From an uncultured Pseudanabaenaceae cyanobacterium (GTDB lineage: Bacteria > Cyanobacteriota > Cyanobacteriia > PCC-9006 > JAAUQQ01), in assembly GCA_938015405.1 (NCBI GenBank), contig CALLPZ010000498.1, positions 1 to 6,003 on the forward strand: a stretch of DNA of 6,003 bases, written 5' to 3'. A program made the translations under genes and the position numbers. This document shows positions 1 through 5,540 of this stretch, one piece after another; within the stretch, counting starts at the first letter, position 1; each line of letters begins with the position of its first letter. Below the pieces are notes generated by a model. It searched no databases and was not told the origin of the DNA. It saw nothing but the letters and a program-made list of their open reading frames with translations.

Positions 1-636
1 CCCCTTGCCCAGCGGAGTGATGAGGAATTACTGCAACTTTTTCAGGCGAATGCTGATGAGGGCAAATACTTCACAGCCATTCTTTGCCGCTACACCCCTA
101 TCGTCTACACCCTGATCTGGCATTCCACGCGATCAGCCGTGCAGGCAGACTACCTATTTTCCTTAGTCTGGCGCCATGTGTTCTATGAGCTGCGAGGCCT
201 AAACCTGCATCAGACCAGCCCCAGTGATGCCCCAGAGCTGACCCTACAGAACTGGCTAATCAATGTCACCGCCCAATCGATTAATCAGGTGGCCCTCCCT
301 CCCGTAGAGGAAATTCAATATTCCATTAAGGCTGCCCCGCCCCCGCTGTGGTGCTATGTGGAGCAGGCTCTCGACCAGCTTCCTCCTCGCCAGCGCCTGA
401 TGACGATTATGGCCCAGACCTATCACTGGAGCGAGACTCGCATTGCCGCCTATCTCCAAGCAGAGGGAGAGCAGATTTCGGCCAATGAAGTTCAAGCGGG
501 TCTCAAGGCTGCTTATCGACAGCTCGAGTCTTCACTTCCTTCGGACCTTAGGACAATCTATTTTGACGAGCCCTTGGGGGAGACCAAAGCTGATTTGGCC
601 GAGGGAGACTTAGCCGAGTTATTGGGCAAAGCTTAG
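1..636 (+). CDS. Sigma-70/ECF-like RNA polymerase sigma factor, divergent (5' partial)
   Basis: The frame is open from the first base to TAG at 634-636, giving 211 visible residues; the start lies outside the window. A GTG at 139 is an internal valine, because the sequence before it is already sigma-like. Residues about 7-95 resemble sigma-70 region 2: an acidic EELLQLF helix, then CRYTPIVYTLIW, then a helix with DYLFSLVWRHVF where typical factors have DLVQEVFLRAW, then LQNWLINVTAQSINQ where they have FRAWLYRIARN. Residues about 120-184 resemble region 4, with LPPRQRLMTIMAQTY, then an ETRIAAYL helix, then a longer turn and a basic helix AYRQLESSLP. The role would be directing RNA polymerase to a subset of promoters. 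Both regions are divergent, the region-4 helix-turn-helix is stretched by several residues, and an acidic tail of about 27 residues follows. It could be a sigma-derived regulator rather than an active sigma factor. It is the last gene of its transcript, since a strong terminator begins 17 bases after the stop. Confidence 0.72.
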   Translation, partial: PLAQRSDEELLQLFQANADEGKYFTAILCRYTPIVYTLIWHSTRSAVQADYLFSLVWRHVFYELRGLNLHQTSPSDAPELTLQNWLINVTAQSINQVALPPVEEIQYSIKAAPPPLWCYVEQALDQLPPRQRLMTIMAQTYHWSETRIAAYLQAEGEQISANEVQAGLKAAYRQLESSLPSDLRTIYFDEPLGETKADLAEGDLAELLGKA

Positions 637-653
637 ACTCACTGGCACACGGT

Positions 654-694
654 GCCATGAAAAAAGAGCGGTTCGACCGCTCTTTTTTCATGGC
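654..694 (+). terminator. Strong rho-independent terminator, symmetric
   Basis: A perfect inverted repeat pairs 654-672 with 676-694: 19 base pairs around a 3-base loop. The GC-rich core GAGCGG/CCGCTC is flanked by six A on the left and six T on the right, so it reads as an intrinsic terminator in either direction. It begins 17 bases after the sigma-like gene's stop and most likely ends that transcript. Confidence 0.9.
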
Positions 695-730
695 TGAGCC
701 TGGGTTTAAGCAAGCGCTCCTAATGGCAGC

Positions 731-738
731 GCGATCGC
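731..738. repeat. HIP1 octamer GCGATCGC (intergenic copy)
   Basis: This is an exact copy of the highly iterated palindrome found across many cyanobacterial genomes. Five further exact copies lie inside coding regions at 1480-1487, 1853-1860 and 2099-2106 (TPR gene), 3405-3412 (kinase gene) and 5845-5852 (glycosyltransferase gene). About one per kilobase far exceeds chance expectation for an 8-mer and supports a cyanobacterial source. Confidence 0.9.
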
Positions 739-780
739 ACCCATCATCTCCCAACCTCTAATCTCGCCAATTCCGCACAA

Positions 781-797
781 CCTCTCTCAGAGAGAGG
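781..797. repeat. Short inverted repeat CCTCTCT/AGAGAGG
   Basis: CCTCTCT (781-787) and AGAGAGG (791-797) are perfect inverted arms around a 3-base spacer, followed only by purine-rich sequence. The left arm recurs directly at 832-838. There is no T-run, so it is not a terminator. It lies well upstream of the TPR gene and could be a binding site for a regulator or a chance low-complexity repeat. Confidence 0.35.
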
Positions 798-1047
798 GAC
801 TCAGGCATCAGCAACTGCCCAAGAGAAAGCCCTCTCTAAAGCGGTTTTGAATTAGAGCGTGTAAAATTCCAGGCAACTGTGGGTAAGCTTCCACCAAAGG
901 CTCCGAAGGCATTTGACGGCCCTAGGCTCTGTTTTGGAGGTGCTTAGCGTAATCCGTGGGGCCATATGTGATTGGCCTTCAATGGCATTACTTGCCCAAC
1001 GAGACCGAGATACAGCTTCGACAGCGACCAACGCCAATCTTGACGTG

Positions 1048-2163
1048 ATGCGGAAAATGATGCGGAATTTGTCTTCTATGAGCTCCAGCATGGCAAGCCT
1101 AAACCGTTGGCTCTATCAAGGCTTGGGAGCTGGTGCATTGCTCATTGCAGCCCAGGGACCGGCAGCAGCTCAGTTCTTTCCCGATAGCCCCCTCCGGACG
1201 CCCCTGGCCCCCACGCTGGATCAGCAGCTCCAAACCCAGCTCAATAATGGCACCCGCAGCGAAGCCCGCGATCGGGCTGACAGTTTCATGGCAGCAGCCA
1301 GCAATCAAGCCCGGGCTGGGTTTGCCCGCAAGGCTATTGCCCTATGGGAGGAAGCCTACGACCATTACCGTCAAGCCAACGACGATGTGGGCATGGGCCG
1401 CGCTCTAGACCTCATTGGCCTCACCCATGGTGAGCTAGGTGAAGTCATACCCGCCGAGGATGCCCTACGCCGCCGCCTAGCGATCGCCCGGGACATTGGC
1501 GACTATCGCGGCCAACTCTTCGCCCTCAACAACGTCGGAACGCTACTCCTACGCCGTGGCTTTGCCCCTGAAGCAGAGCGCAGCTTTGAAGAAGCCCAGC
1601 GCATCGCCCGGGACATCAAAGACATTGATGGCCAAGGCATATCCCTCAGCAACGTCGGTCTATCCGCAGCTCGCCAAGGCCAGCATGGCCGAGCTGTGAA
1701 GCTGTTTGAACAAGCCCTGATCTTCCGTCAACAGAGCCGCGACCCCATCGCCCAGGCCAACACGCTCAACCACCTGGGAGACTCTTACCTGGCCCTCGAC
1801 CTCTATCCCGATGCAGTCGGAGCCTATGGTGCGGCCTTCAACCTGGCCAAGCGCGATCGCGATGAAACGAATGAATTCCGTGCCATTGATGGCCTTGTTG
1901 CAGCCCACAGCCAGGCCGGTCGCGAAACCCGCGCCCTAGATCTGCTAGATCGCCGCCTCGCGATGGCTCGCTCCCGCAATGACCTGCGCCAGCAATTCGC
2001 AACGATTCGCTCCTTAGCCTCGTTCTACCAAAGCAGGGGCAATGACCCTGCAGCCAATAGCTACTTCCAGCGAGCACTCATCCTCGCCAGAGCTTTGGGC
2101 GATCGCCAAGGCGAAGTCCAGCTCATCGATGAGCTTACCCAGTTGGCCTACCCCAACCGCTAA
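1048..2163 (+). CDS. Exported tetratricopeptide-repeat (TPR) protein
   Basis: From ATG 1048 the product has 371 residues. The N-terminus is a signal peptide: basic residues at 2-7 and 20, a hydrophobic stretch at about 22-36 (LYQGLGAGALLIAA), then GPAAAQ with likely signal peptidase I cleavage after Ala41, so the protein should act in the periplasm or outside the cell. Residues 115-354 are six TPR units with an exact 40-residue period (units start at 115, 155, 195, 235, 275, 315), preceded by a degenerate unit at about 75-114 and closed by a capping helix ending at Arg371. The long units resemble the TPR_12/kinesin-light-chain type, which bind protein partners; no enzyme domain is present. 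The start is uncertain: in-frame ATGs at 1057, 1060, 1078 and 1090 would also keep the signal core, and the frame extends back to TTG 913 without good start evidence. No ribosome binding site is decisive. A terminator follows, suggesting a single-gene transcript. The specific role is unknown. Confidence 0.8.
   Translation: MRKMMRNLSSMSSSMASLNRWLYQGLGAGALLIAAQGPAAAQFFPDSPLRTPLAPTLDQQLQTQLNNGTRSEARDRADSFMAAASNQARAGFARKAIALWEEAYDHYRQANDDVGMGRALDLIGLTHGELGEVIPAEDALRRRLAIARDIGDYRGQLFALNNVGTLLLRRGFAPEAERSFEEAQRIARDIKDIDGQGISLSNVGLSAARQGQHGRAVKLFEQALIFRQQSRDPIAQANTLNHLGDSYLALDLYPDAVGAYGAAFNLAKRDRDETNEFRAIDGLVAAHSQAGRETRALDLLDRRLAMARSRNDLRQQFATIRSLASFYQSRGNDPAANSYFQRALILARALGDRQGEVQLIDELTQLAYPNR
1390..2109 (+). 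repeat. Six in-register 120-bp coding repeats (TPR units)
   Basis: The six TPR units occupy consecutive 120-bp blocks with no insertion or deletion. The period is visible in the DNA: ATCGCCCGGGACAT at 1483-1496 recurs at 1603-1616, and AACGTCGG at 1531-1538 recurs at 1651-1658, each exactly 120 bp later. Later units share only protein-level similarity. This suggests internal duplication, with the units at 1510-1749 the least diverged. Confidence 0.65.
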
Positions 2164-2183
2164 CCTCAAGCCACCGAAAGTCC

Positions 2184-2226
2184 TCAAAAAAGCCAGTCCT
2201 GAGATTTTTAGGACTGGCTTTTTTGA
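2184..2226 (+). terminator. Strong rho-independent terminator of the TPR gene
   Basis: Bases 2184-2200 pair perfectly with 2210-2226, a 17-bp stem around a 9-base loop. The core GCCAGTCCT/AGGACTGGC is flanked by six A and six T. It starts 20 bases past the TPR stop codon. Like the terminator at 654-694 it could also act on antisense transcripts. Confidence 0.9.
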
Positions 2227-2240
2227 TCCTCTAAATTCTC

Positions 2241-2266
2241 AACCGTTCAGAATATTCTGAACGGTT
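2241..2266. promoter_or_regulatory. 26-bp perfect palindrome, possible operator
   Basis: Two 13-base half-sites meet with no spacer: AACCGTTCAGAAT followed by its exact reverse complement. It lies 14 bases after the TPR terminator stem and about 190 bases before the kinase start. As RNA it could fold into an 11-bp stem with an ATAT loop, but only three T residues follow, so it is a poor intrinsic terminator. A two-fold symmetric site of this length suits a dimeric regulator; it could instead be an auxiliary hairpin backing up the terminator, or a small genomic repeat. The symmetry is certain; the function is inferred. Confidence 0.5.
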
Positions 2267-2455
2267 TCAAGCGAGAGATGATAGACCGTGATGAAACTTG
2301 CCAGCATCCAGAGCCGGTTAGGCCATGGTGAGATGTAAGGAACCCCAGATTAATCCTGACCGTCAACTCCCTTTACTCTGACGAACTCACGATAGATTAG
2401 AAAAGCATTGATGAAGGGTCTCGGCATCAAAAATCCCAGGGTCATCACCCCCTAA
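2267..2455 (+). other. Upstream region of the histidine kinase gene
   Basis: These roughly 190 bases should contain the kinase promoter. The most AT-rich box is GATAGATTAG at 2391-2400. A TTTACT at 2372-2377 is 15 bases from TAGATT (2393-2398), too short a spacing to accept as a sigma-70 promoter with confidence. Tiny open frames of 15-17 codons start at 2278 and 2291 but lack support. No riboswitch-like structure is recognised. Confidence 0.35.
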
Positions 2456-4993
2456 GTGTTGCCCTTAAGCTCTCCCAACTCTCCCAATCCTGGCCTCGAC
2501 TCAGGTTCATCCGCAGGTTCATCCGCAGGTTCATTCATGGGTCAATCCAGCTCATTACCCCAGACTAATGTCAACGTCACTCAGGCGTTTGAGCATTACT
2601 CCCAGGCCCAGGCCGGACTCCAACAGTACTTTGACCTCCCCCTGGATCTCCTTTGCAGTCTTAACCGCGAAGGACGCTTCCAAAGTGCCAGCTTCAGCTG
2701 GGTTCAGCTCCTGGGCTGGCGACCCACAGAACTCGAAGGCCAAAGCTGGAGTGAATGGATCCATCCCCAGGACTTACAGAGCAGCCTCCTCAAGCTCAAT
2801 AGCCTGCTGAACCATCGCCCCCATGGCCAAATCACAACGCCTCGCCCAAGAAAACGTAGCTGCTTCGAACATCGTTTTCGCCACCGCGATGGCAGTTACC
2901 GCTGGCTACGCTGGCAACTCGTCACTGACGATAATTCCCAGCAAATCGTCCATGGCTGGATTCGGGATGTCACCCACGAGAAGGTATCCCCTGCAGAGCA
3001 GTTTGGCTTTGAACGGGAATTCCTCCAGCTCGCCCAAACCATGCGAGATGTGTTTTGGATTTACGACCCCATTGCCGAACAGCAACTGTACGTCAGTCCC
3101 TCCTATGAGAAGGTCTGGGAACGTTCCTGTAACAGCCTCTATGCCGACCCCAAGTCTCTCCAGGCTGCCATTCACCCGGAGGATAGGGTCTACGTCAAAG
3201 TGGCCCTAAATAAGCTCTGTGAAACGGCCATTGCGCCTAAGGGCTCGGACCAGTGCGATCTGGAATACCGCATTCAAACTCCTGAAGGGGATATTCGCTG
3301 GATCCACGATCGCAGCTTTCCCCTGCGGGATGCCAACGGTGAAATGTACCGCTTCATTGGTGTGGCTGAAGACATCACCGAACAGCGCCAAGCCGAACAA
3401 TCCTGCGATCGCCTCTTTCAGCAGATCTCCGCCCAAAACCAAACCCTGGAACAGGGCATCACCCAACGCACCACAGAGCTACGGGCCATTATTGATGCCG
3501 TTCCGGACCAGATCTATGTCATCAACCGCCAAAGCCAGCGCATCGACTACTGCAACCGCGCTTTTATAGAATCCCTCGGCCTCACCGAGCGAGAAGCAGT
3601 GGAAGGCAAGACCCTCGATCAATGCTTCGCCCCCGAGCGGGCCCAGCTGCTGGCCCAGCAAAACCAGCAGGTCCTCGACCAGGGAACCAGCTTCCAAGCG
3701 GAAGAATGTGACCAAGAGGGTCCCCGCGCACGCCATCTGGACACCCTCAAAATTCCCCTGCGGGACAACGATGGCGAGGTCTATGCCCTCGTCAGCTCAT
3801 CCCGCGACATCACTGACTTCAAAGTTGCAGAAATCAAACTGCAAAACAGCCAGGCCCTCTTTCGAGCCATTGTCGAACAGGCTGCTGTTGGAATCAGCCT
3901 GGTCAGCCCTACGGGCAAATTTATGGAGGTCAATCAGAAATTCTGTGACCTGTTGGGCTATGACCGCCAAGAACTCATGGAAATGACCTTCCAGGAAATA
4001 ACAGACCCCCATTATCTCAAAGAAGATCTGGAACATTACCGCCGGCTACTCGCCGGAGAGATCAGCTCCTTCTCCCTGGAGAAATGCTTCATCCGCAAAG
4101 ACCAGAGCCTCCAGTGGGCAGCCCTGACCGTTTCGGGGGTCTACGATGAGAAGGGATCCATGAAGTTCGATATCGGTGTTCTCCAAGACATCAATGACCG
4201 CAAGCTTGCTGAAGCGGAAGTCCTCAAATCTCTGGAAAAGGAGCGAGAACTCAACGAGCTCAAGTCACGCGTTATTTCGATGATCTCCCACGAATATCGC
4301 ACCCCTCTCACCATCATTTGCTCCTCCGCTGAGTTATTGGAGCGCTACGGCCCTCAATGGGAAGAAGCTCGCCGTTCCACTCACTTCGAGCGCATCCAAA
4401 CTTCTGTCCAACACCTGACTGAATTAGTCAACGACGTCCTTTTCCTCAACCGCGCAGAAGCCGATCGCCTAGACTTTGTCCCTGCACCGCTGGATATCGT
4501 GGCATTTTTCCAAGGGCTGTTTCCAGAGCTCCAAGATGCCTTCGAATCCCAAAGCGATCGTGCCCATCCCCTCGAAGTCAATTATCCCCAGGGCAATCCC
4601 CACTGCTACGTTGACGAACGGCTATTGCGACAAATCGTCACCAACCTATTTTCCAATGCCCTGAAATATTCCCTCGACGACCAGCCCGTGCAATGCGACA
4701 TCTCCTGTGATGATGAGCAACTCGTCTTTTCCATTCGCGACCAAGGCATTGGCATCCCCAGCGAGGAACAGCCCTACCTCTTCGACTCCTTCCACCGTGC
4801 AGCCAATGTGGGAACCATCCCCGGCACTGGCTTAGGGCTATCCATTGTTCGTAAATGCGTCGATGTCCATGGGGGCGACATTCAGGTAGAAAGTAGCGAA
4901 GACCAAGGAACCTGCTTCACCGTCACCCTGCCAACTGTCGCGCCTCCCCCGGCTGTCAAGACAACTCAGGCTTCTGGGCAACCACCAAAATAA
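2456..4993 (+). CDS. Soluble sensor histidine kinase with four PAS-type domains
   Basis: The 845-residue product is a cytoplasmic two-component sensor with no hydrophobic membrane segment. Four PAS/PAC-like modules lie at about 51-175, 187-312, 342-456 and 465-585; the first, second and fourth end in the PAC-type patterns IRDVTHEK, AEDITEQR and LQDINDRK. A Gln-rich, probably coiled-coil linker joins modules two and three. The HisKA domain at about 598-665 carries the H-box SHEYRTPLT, with His612 the expected autophosphorylated residue. HATPase_c (about 715-826) has the N-box around Asn734 (LFSNALKYS), G1 box DQGIGIP (762-768), F-box LFDSFHR (775-781) and G2 box GTGLGLSI (790-797), so catalysis looks intact. 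There is no receiver or HPt domain and no adjacent response regulator, so it is an orphan here and its signal cannot be told from sequence. The GTG start at 2456 is weakly supported; ATG 2537 (residue 28), with AGG seven bases upstream, is a good alternative. Confidence 0.93.
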   Translation: MLPLSSPNSPNPGLDSGSSAGSSAGSFMGQSSSLPQTNVNVTQAFEHYSQAQAGLQQYFDLPLDLLCSLNREGRFQSASFSWVQLLGWRPTELEGQSWSEWIHPQDLQSSLLKLNSLLNHRPHGQITTPRPRKRSCFEHRFRHRDGSYRWLRWQLVTDDNSQQIVHGWIRDVTHEKVSPAEQFGFEREFLQLAQTMRDVFWIYDPIAEQQLYVSPSYEKVWERSCNSLYADPKSLQAAIHPEDRVYVKVALNKLCETAIAPKGSDQCDLEYRIQTPEGDIRWIHDRSFPLRDANGEMYRFIGVAEDITEQRQAEQSCDRLFQQISAQNQTLEQGITQRTTELRAIIDAVPDQIYVINRQSQRIDYCNRAFIESLGLTEREAVEGKTLDQCFAPERAQLLAQQNQQVLDQGTSFQAEECDQEGPRARHLDTLKIPLRDNDGEVYALVSSSRDITDFKVAEIKLQNSQALFRAIVEQAAVGISLVSPTGKFMEVNQKFCDLLGYDRQELMEMTFQEITDPHYLKEDLEHYRRLLAGEISSFSLEKCFIRKDQSLQWAALTVSGVYDEKGSMKFDIGVLQDINDRKLAEAEVLKSLEKERELNELKSRVISMISHEYRTPLTIICSSAELLERYGPQWEEARRSTHFERIQTSVQHLTELVNDVLFLNRAEADRLDFVPAPLDIVAFFQGLFPELQDAFESQSDRAHPLEVNYPQGNPHCYVDERLLRQIVTNLFSNALKYSLDDQPVQCDISCDDEQLVFSIRDQGIGIPSEEQPYLFDSFHRAANVGTIPGTGLGLSIVRKCVDVHGGDIQVESSEDQGTCFTVTLPTVAPPPAVKTTQASGQPPK
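2502..2534 (+). repeat. 12-bp tandem repeat near the kinase start, about 2.75 copies
   Basis: CAGGTTCATCCG occurs at 2502-2513 and 2514-2525, then CAGGTTCAT starts a partial third copy at 2526. In the kinase frame it encodes Ser/Gly/Ala-rich sequence (GSSAGSSAGSF, residues about 17-27). Because 12 is divisible by three, gain or loss of a copy would preserve the frame. The last copy also supplies the AGG seven bases before the internal ATG at 2537, so it could serve as leader rather than coding sequence. Confidence 0.8.
2537..2539 (+). other. Alternative ATG start of the kinase gene
   Basis: This ATG is in frame at codon 28 of the kinase and has AGG (2527-2529) seven bases upstream, a better ribosome site than anything before GTG 2456. 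Starting here would remove the low-complexity Ser/Pro/Gly leader and give an 818-residue protein that keeps every PAS domain. Confidence 0.45.
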
Positions 4994-5336
4994 CGCCAGC
5001 CATAATCAGTCCCAGACCTAACAGACGACTCAGCGGTATGGACTCATGAAACACGAAGTAACCCAACAGCACTGAAAAAACATGCACCAGAGACACAGAA
5101 GGTGCAGCAATACTCAGTGGAACCCGAGACAGCAGCAAAATATAAGTCACTGCGGCCAAGGTATAAAAGCCCAAGCCGACGAGCAGCTCTGGAATCTTGA
5201 GCAGCCCCATGAATGTCCCCCAAGAGAGCTGTTCTAATAGCGGAGCTAGCTTGTCAGCTCCCAGTTTCAGAAACAGTTGCCCCCCTACTGTGCTCAACAC
5301 GGATAGCAGCAAAAAAAACAAGTCAAGAGATTTCAT
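4956..5336 (-). CDS. Small four-helix DMT/EamA-type membrane protein, ArnE/ArnF-like
   Basis: The 126-residue product has four predicted membrane helices at about 4-24, 50-70, 75-96 and 103-121, the size and topology of the small multidrug resistance/EamA-half branch of the drug/metabolite transporter superfamily. The first helix has STVGGQLFLK, resembling the GQL..K pattern of ArnE/ArnF-type undecaprenyl-phosphate sugar flippase subunits, and lacks the glutamate that EmrE-type drug exporters use there. The later segments VPLSIAAPSVSLVHV and FVFHESIPLSRLLGLGLIMAGVIL also fit that branch. Its role may be moving a lipid-linked sugar across the inner membrane, probably as a dimer; this is inferred from the family. 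The start is taken as ATG 5336; an in-frame GTG at 5366 would add ten residues that interrupt the usual short N-terminus. It runs convergent to the kinase and overlaps its last 38 bp. The glycosyltransferase gene upstream on the same strand is 204 bp away. Confidence 0.8.
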   Translation of the reverse strand: MKSLDLFFLLLSVLSTVGGQLFLKLGADKLAPLLEQLSWGTFMGLLKIPELLVGLGFYTLAAVTYILLLSRVPLSIAAPSVSLVHVFSVLLGYFVFHESIPLSRLLGLGLIMAGVILVVAQKPELS

Positions 5337-5540
5337 ACAAGCATCAAAAAAGGAAAACCAAGCCACTGAATCAGATGGTGAATGGGGGTGAGCACAGTTC
5401 AGTAGCAGCCCCTAATGGCGATGCGACAACCTCGCATTAGGGGTATCAATCCCTCTCCAGCTGAAAGCAATCCGAGGCTCTACAGCATCTTAAAAGCTGC
5501 GCATCATCACCATGGACAGGCCCTATTCACCATATTTCAT
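5337..5540. other. Intergenic region between the two minus-strand genes
   Basis: Two hundred and four bases separate the glycosyltransferase stop from the transporter start. The one clear structure is the bulged hairpin at 5409-5443. Reading along the minus strand there is no hairpin followed by a T-run, so co-transcription of the two genes by read-through is possible. No confident promoter or ribosome site for the transporter is seen; only a T-rich stretch (minus strand of 5341-5357) lies just ahead of its ATG. Confidence 0.45.
5409..5443 (-). other. Bulged or alternative-pairing hairpin
   Basis: CCCCTA (5409-5414) pairs with TAGGGG (5438-5443), and inside it ATGCGA (5421-5426) pairs with TCGCAT (5432-5437) around a 5-base loop, leaving ATGGCG (5415-5420) bulged. 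The bulge resembles the inner arm, so CCCCTAATG can alternatively pair straight through with CATTAGGGG (5435-5443) as nine continuous base pairs. No T-run follows on either strand. It may be an RNA processing or leader structure, or a small dispersed repeat. Confidence 0.5.

Larger units (their letters stand above)
695..1047. other. Long intergenic stretch, no supported gene
   Basis: About 350 bases separate the terminator from the preferred start of the TPR gene. It holds one HIP1 octamer (731-738), a short 5-bp inverted repeat around CCTAATGGC (714-732), and a 7-bp inverted repeat (781-797). I find no convincing -35/-10 pair. From 913 the frame is open into the TPR gene using a TTG codon, so 913-1047 may be coding. 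However, the 45 residues it would add lack signal-peptide or TPR character and no good ribosome binding site precedes them. This stretch probably holds the TPR gene's promoter and leader. Confidence 0.5.

Noticed and set aside
139..141. GTG as the true start of the sigma-like gene
   Set aside because: The 46 codons before it are open and encode sequence that fits sigma region 2 (acidic helix, then a CRYTPIVYTLIW segment), so the gene starts outside the window.
2278..2338. Two tiny plus-strand open frames (starts at 2278 and 2291) upstream of the kinase
   Set aside because: They have only 15-17 codons, no well-spaced ribosome site and no recognisable peptide; such frames are expected by chance.
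2372..2398. TTTACT and TAGATT as a sigma-70 promoter of the kinase gene
   Set aside because: The spacing is 15 bases and both boxes match weakly; it is not better than chance in an AT-richer intergenic region.
2568..4036. Many further open frames on both strands within the kinase, TPR and other genes
   Set aside because: They are shadows of strongly coding frames; their translations are low-complexity or biased with no domain features.
5337..5366. GTG 5366 as the start of the small membrane protein
   Set aside because: It would add ten residues ahead of the first helix, with no ribosome site; the ATG at 5336 gives the short N-terminus usual in this family.
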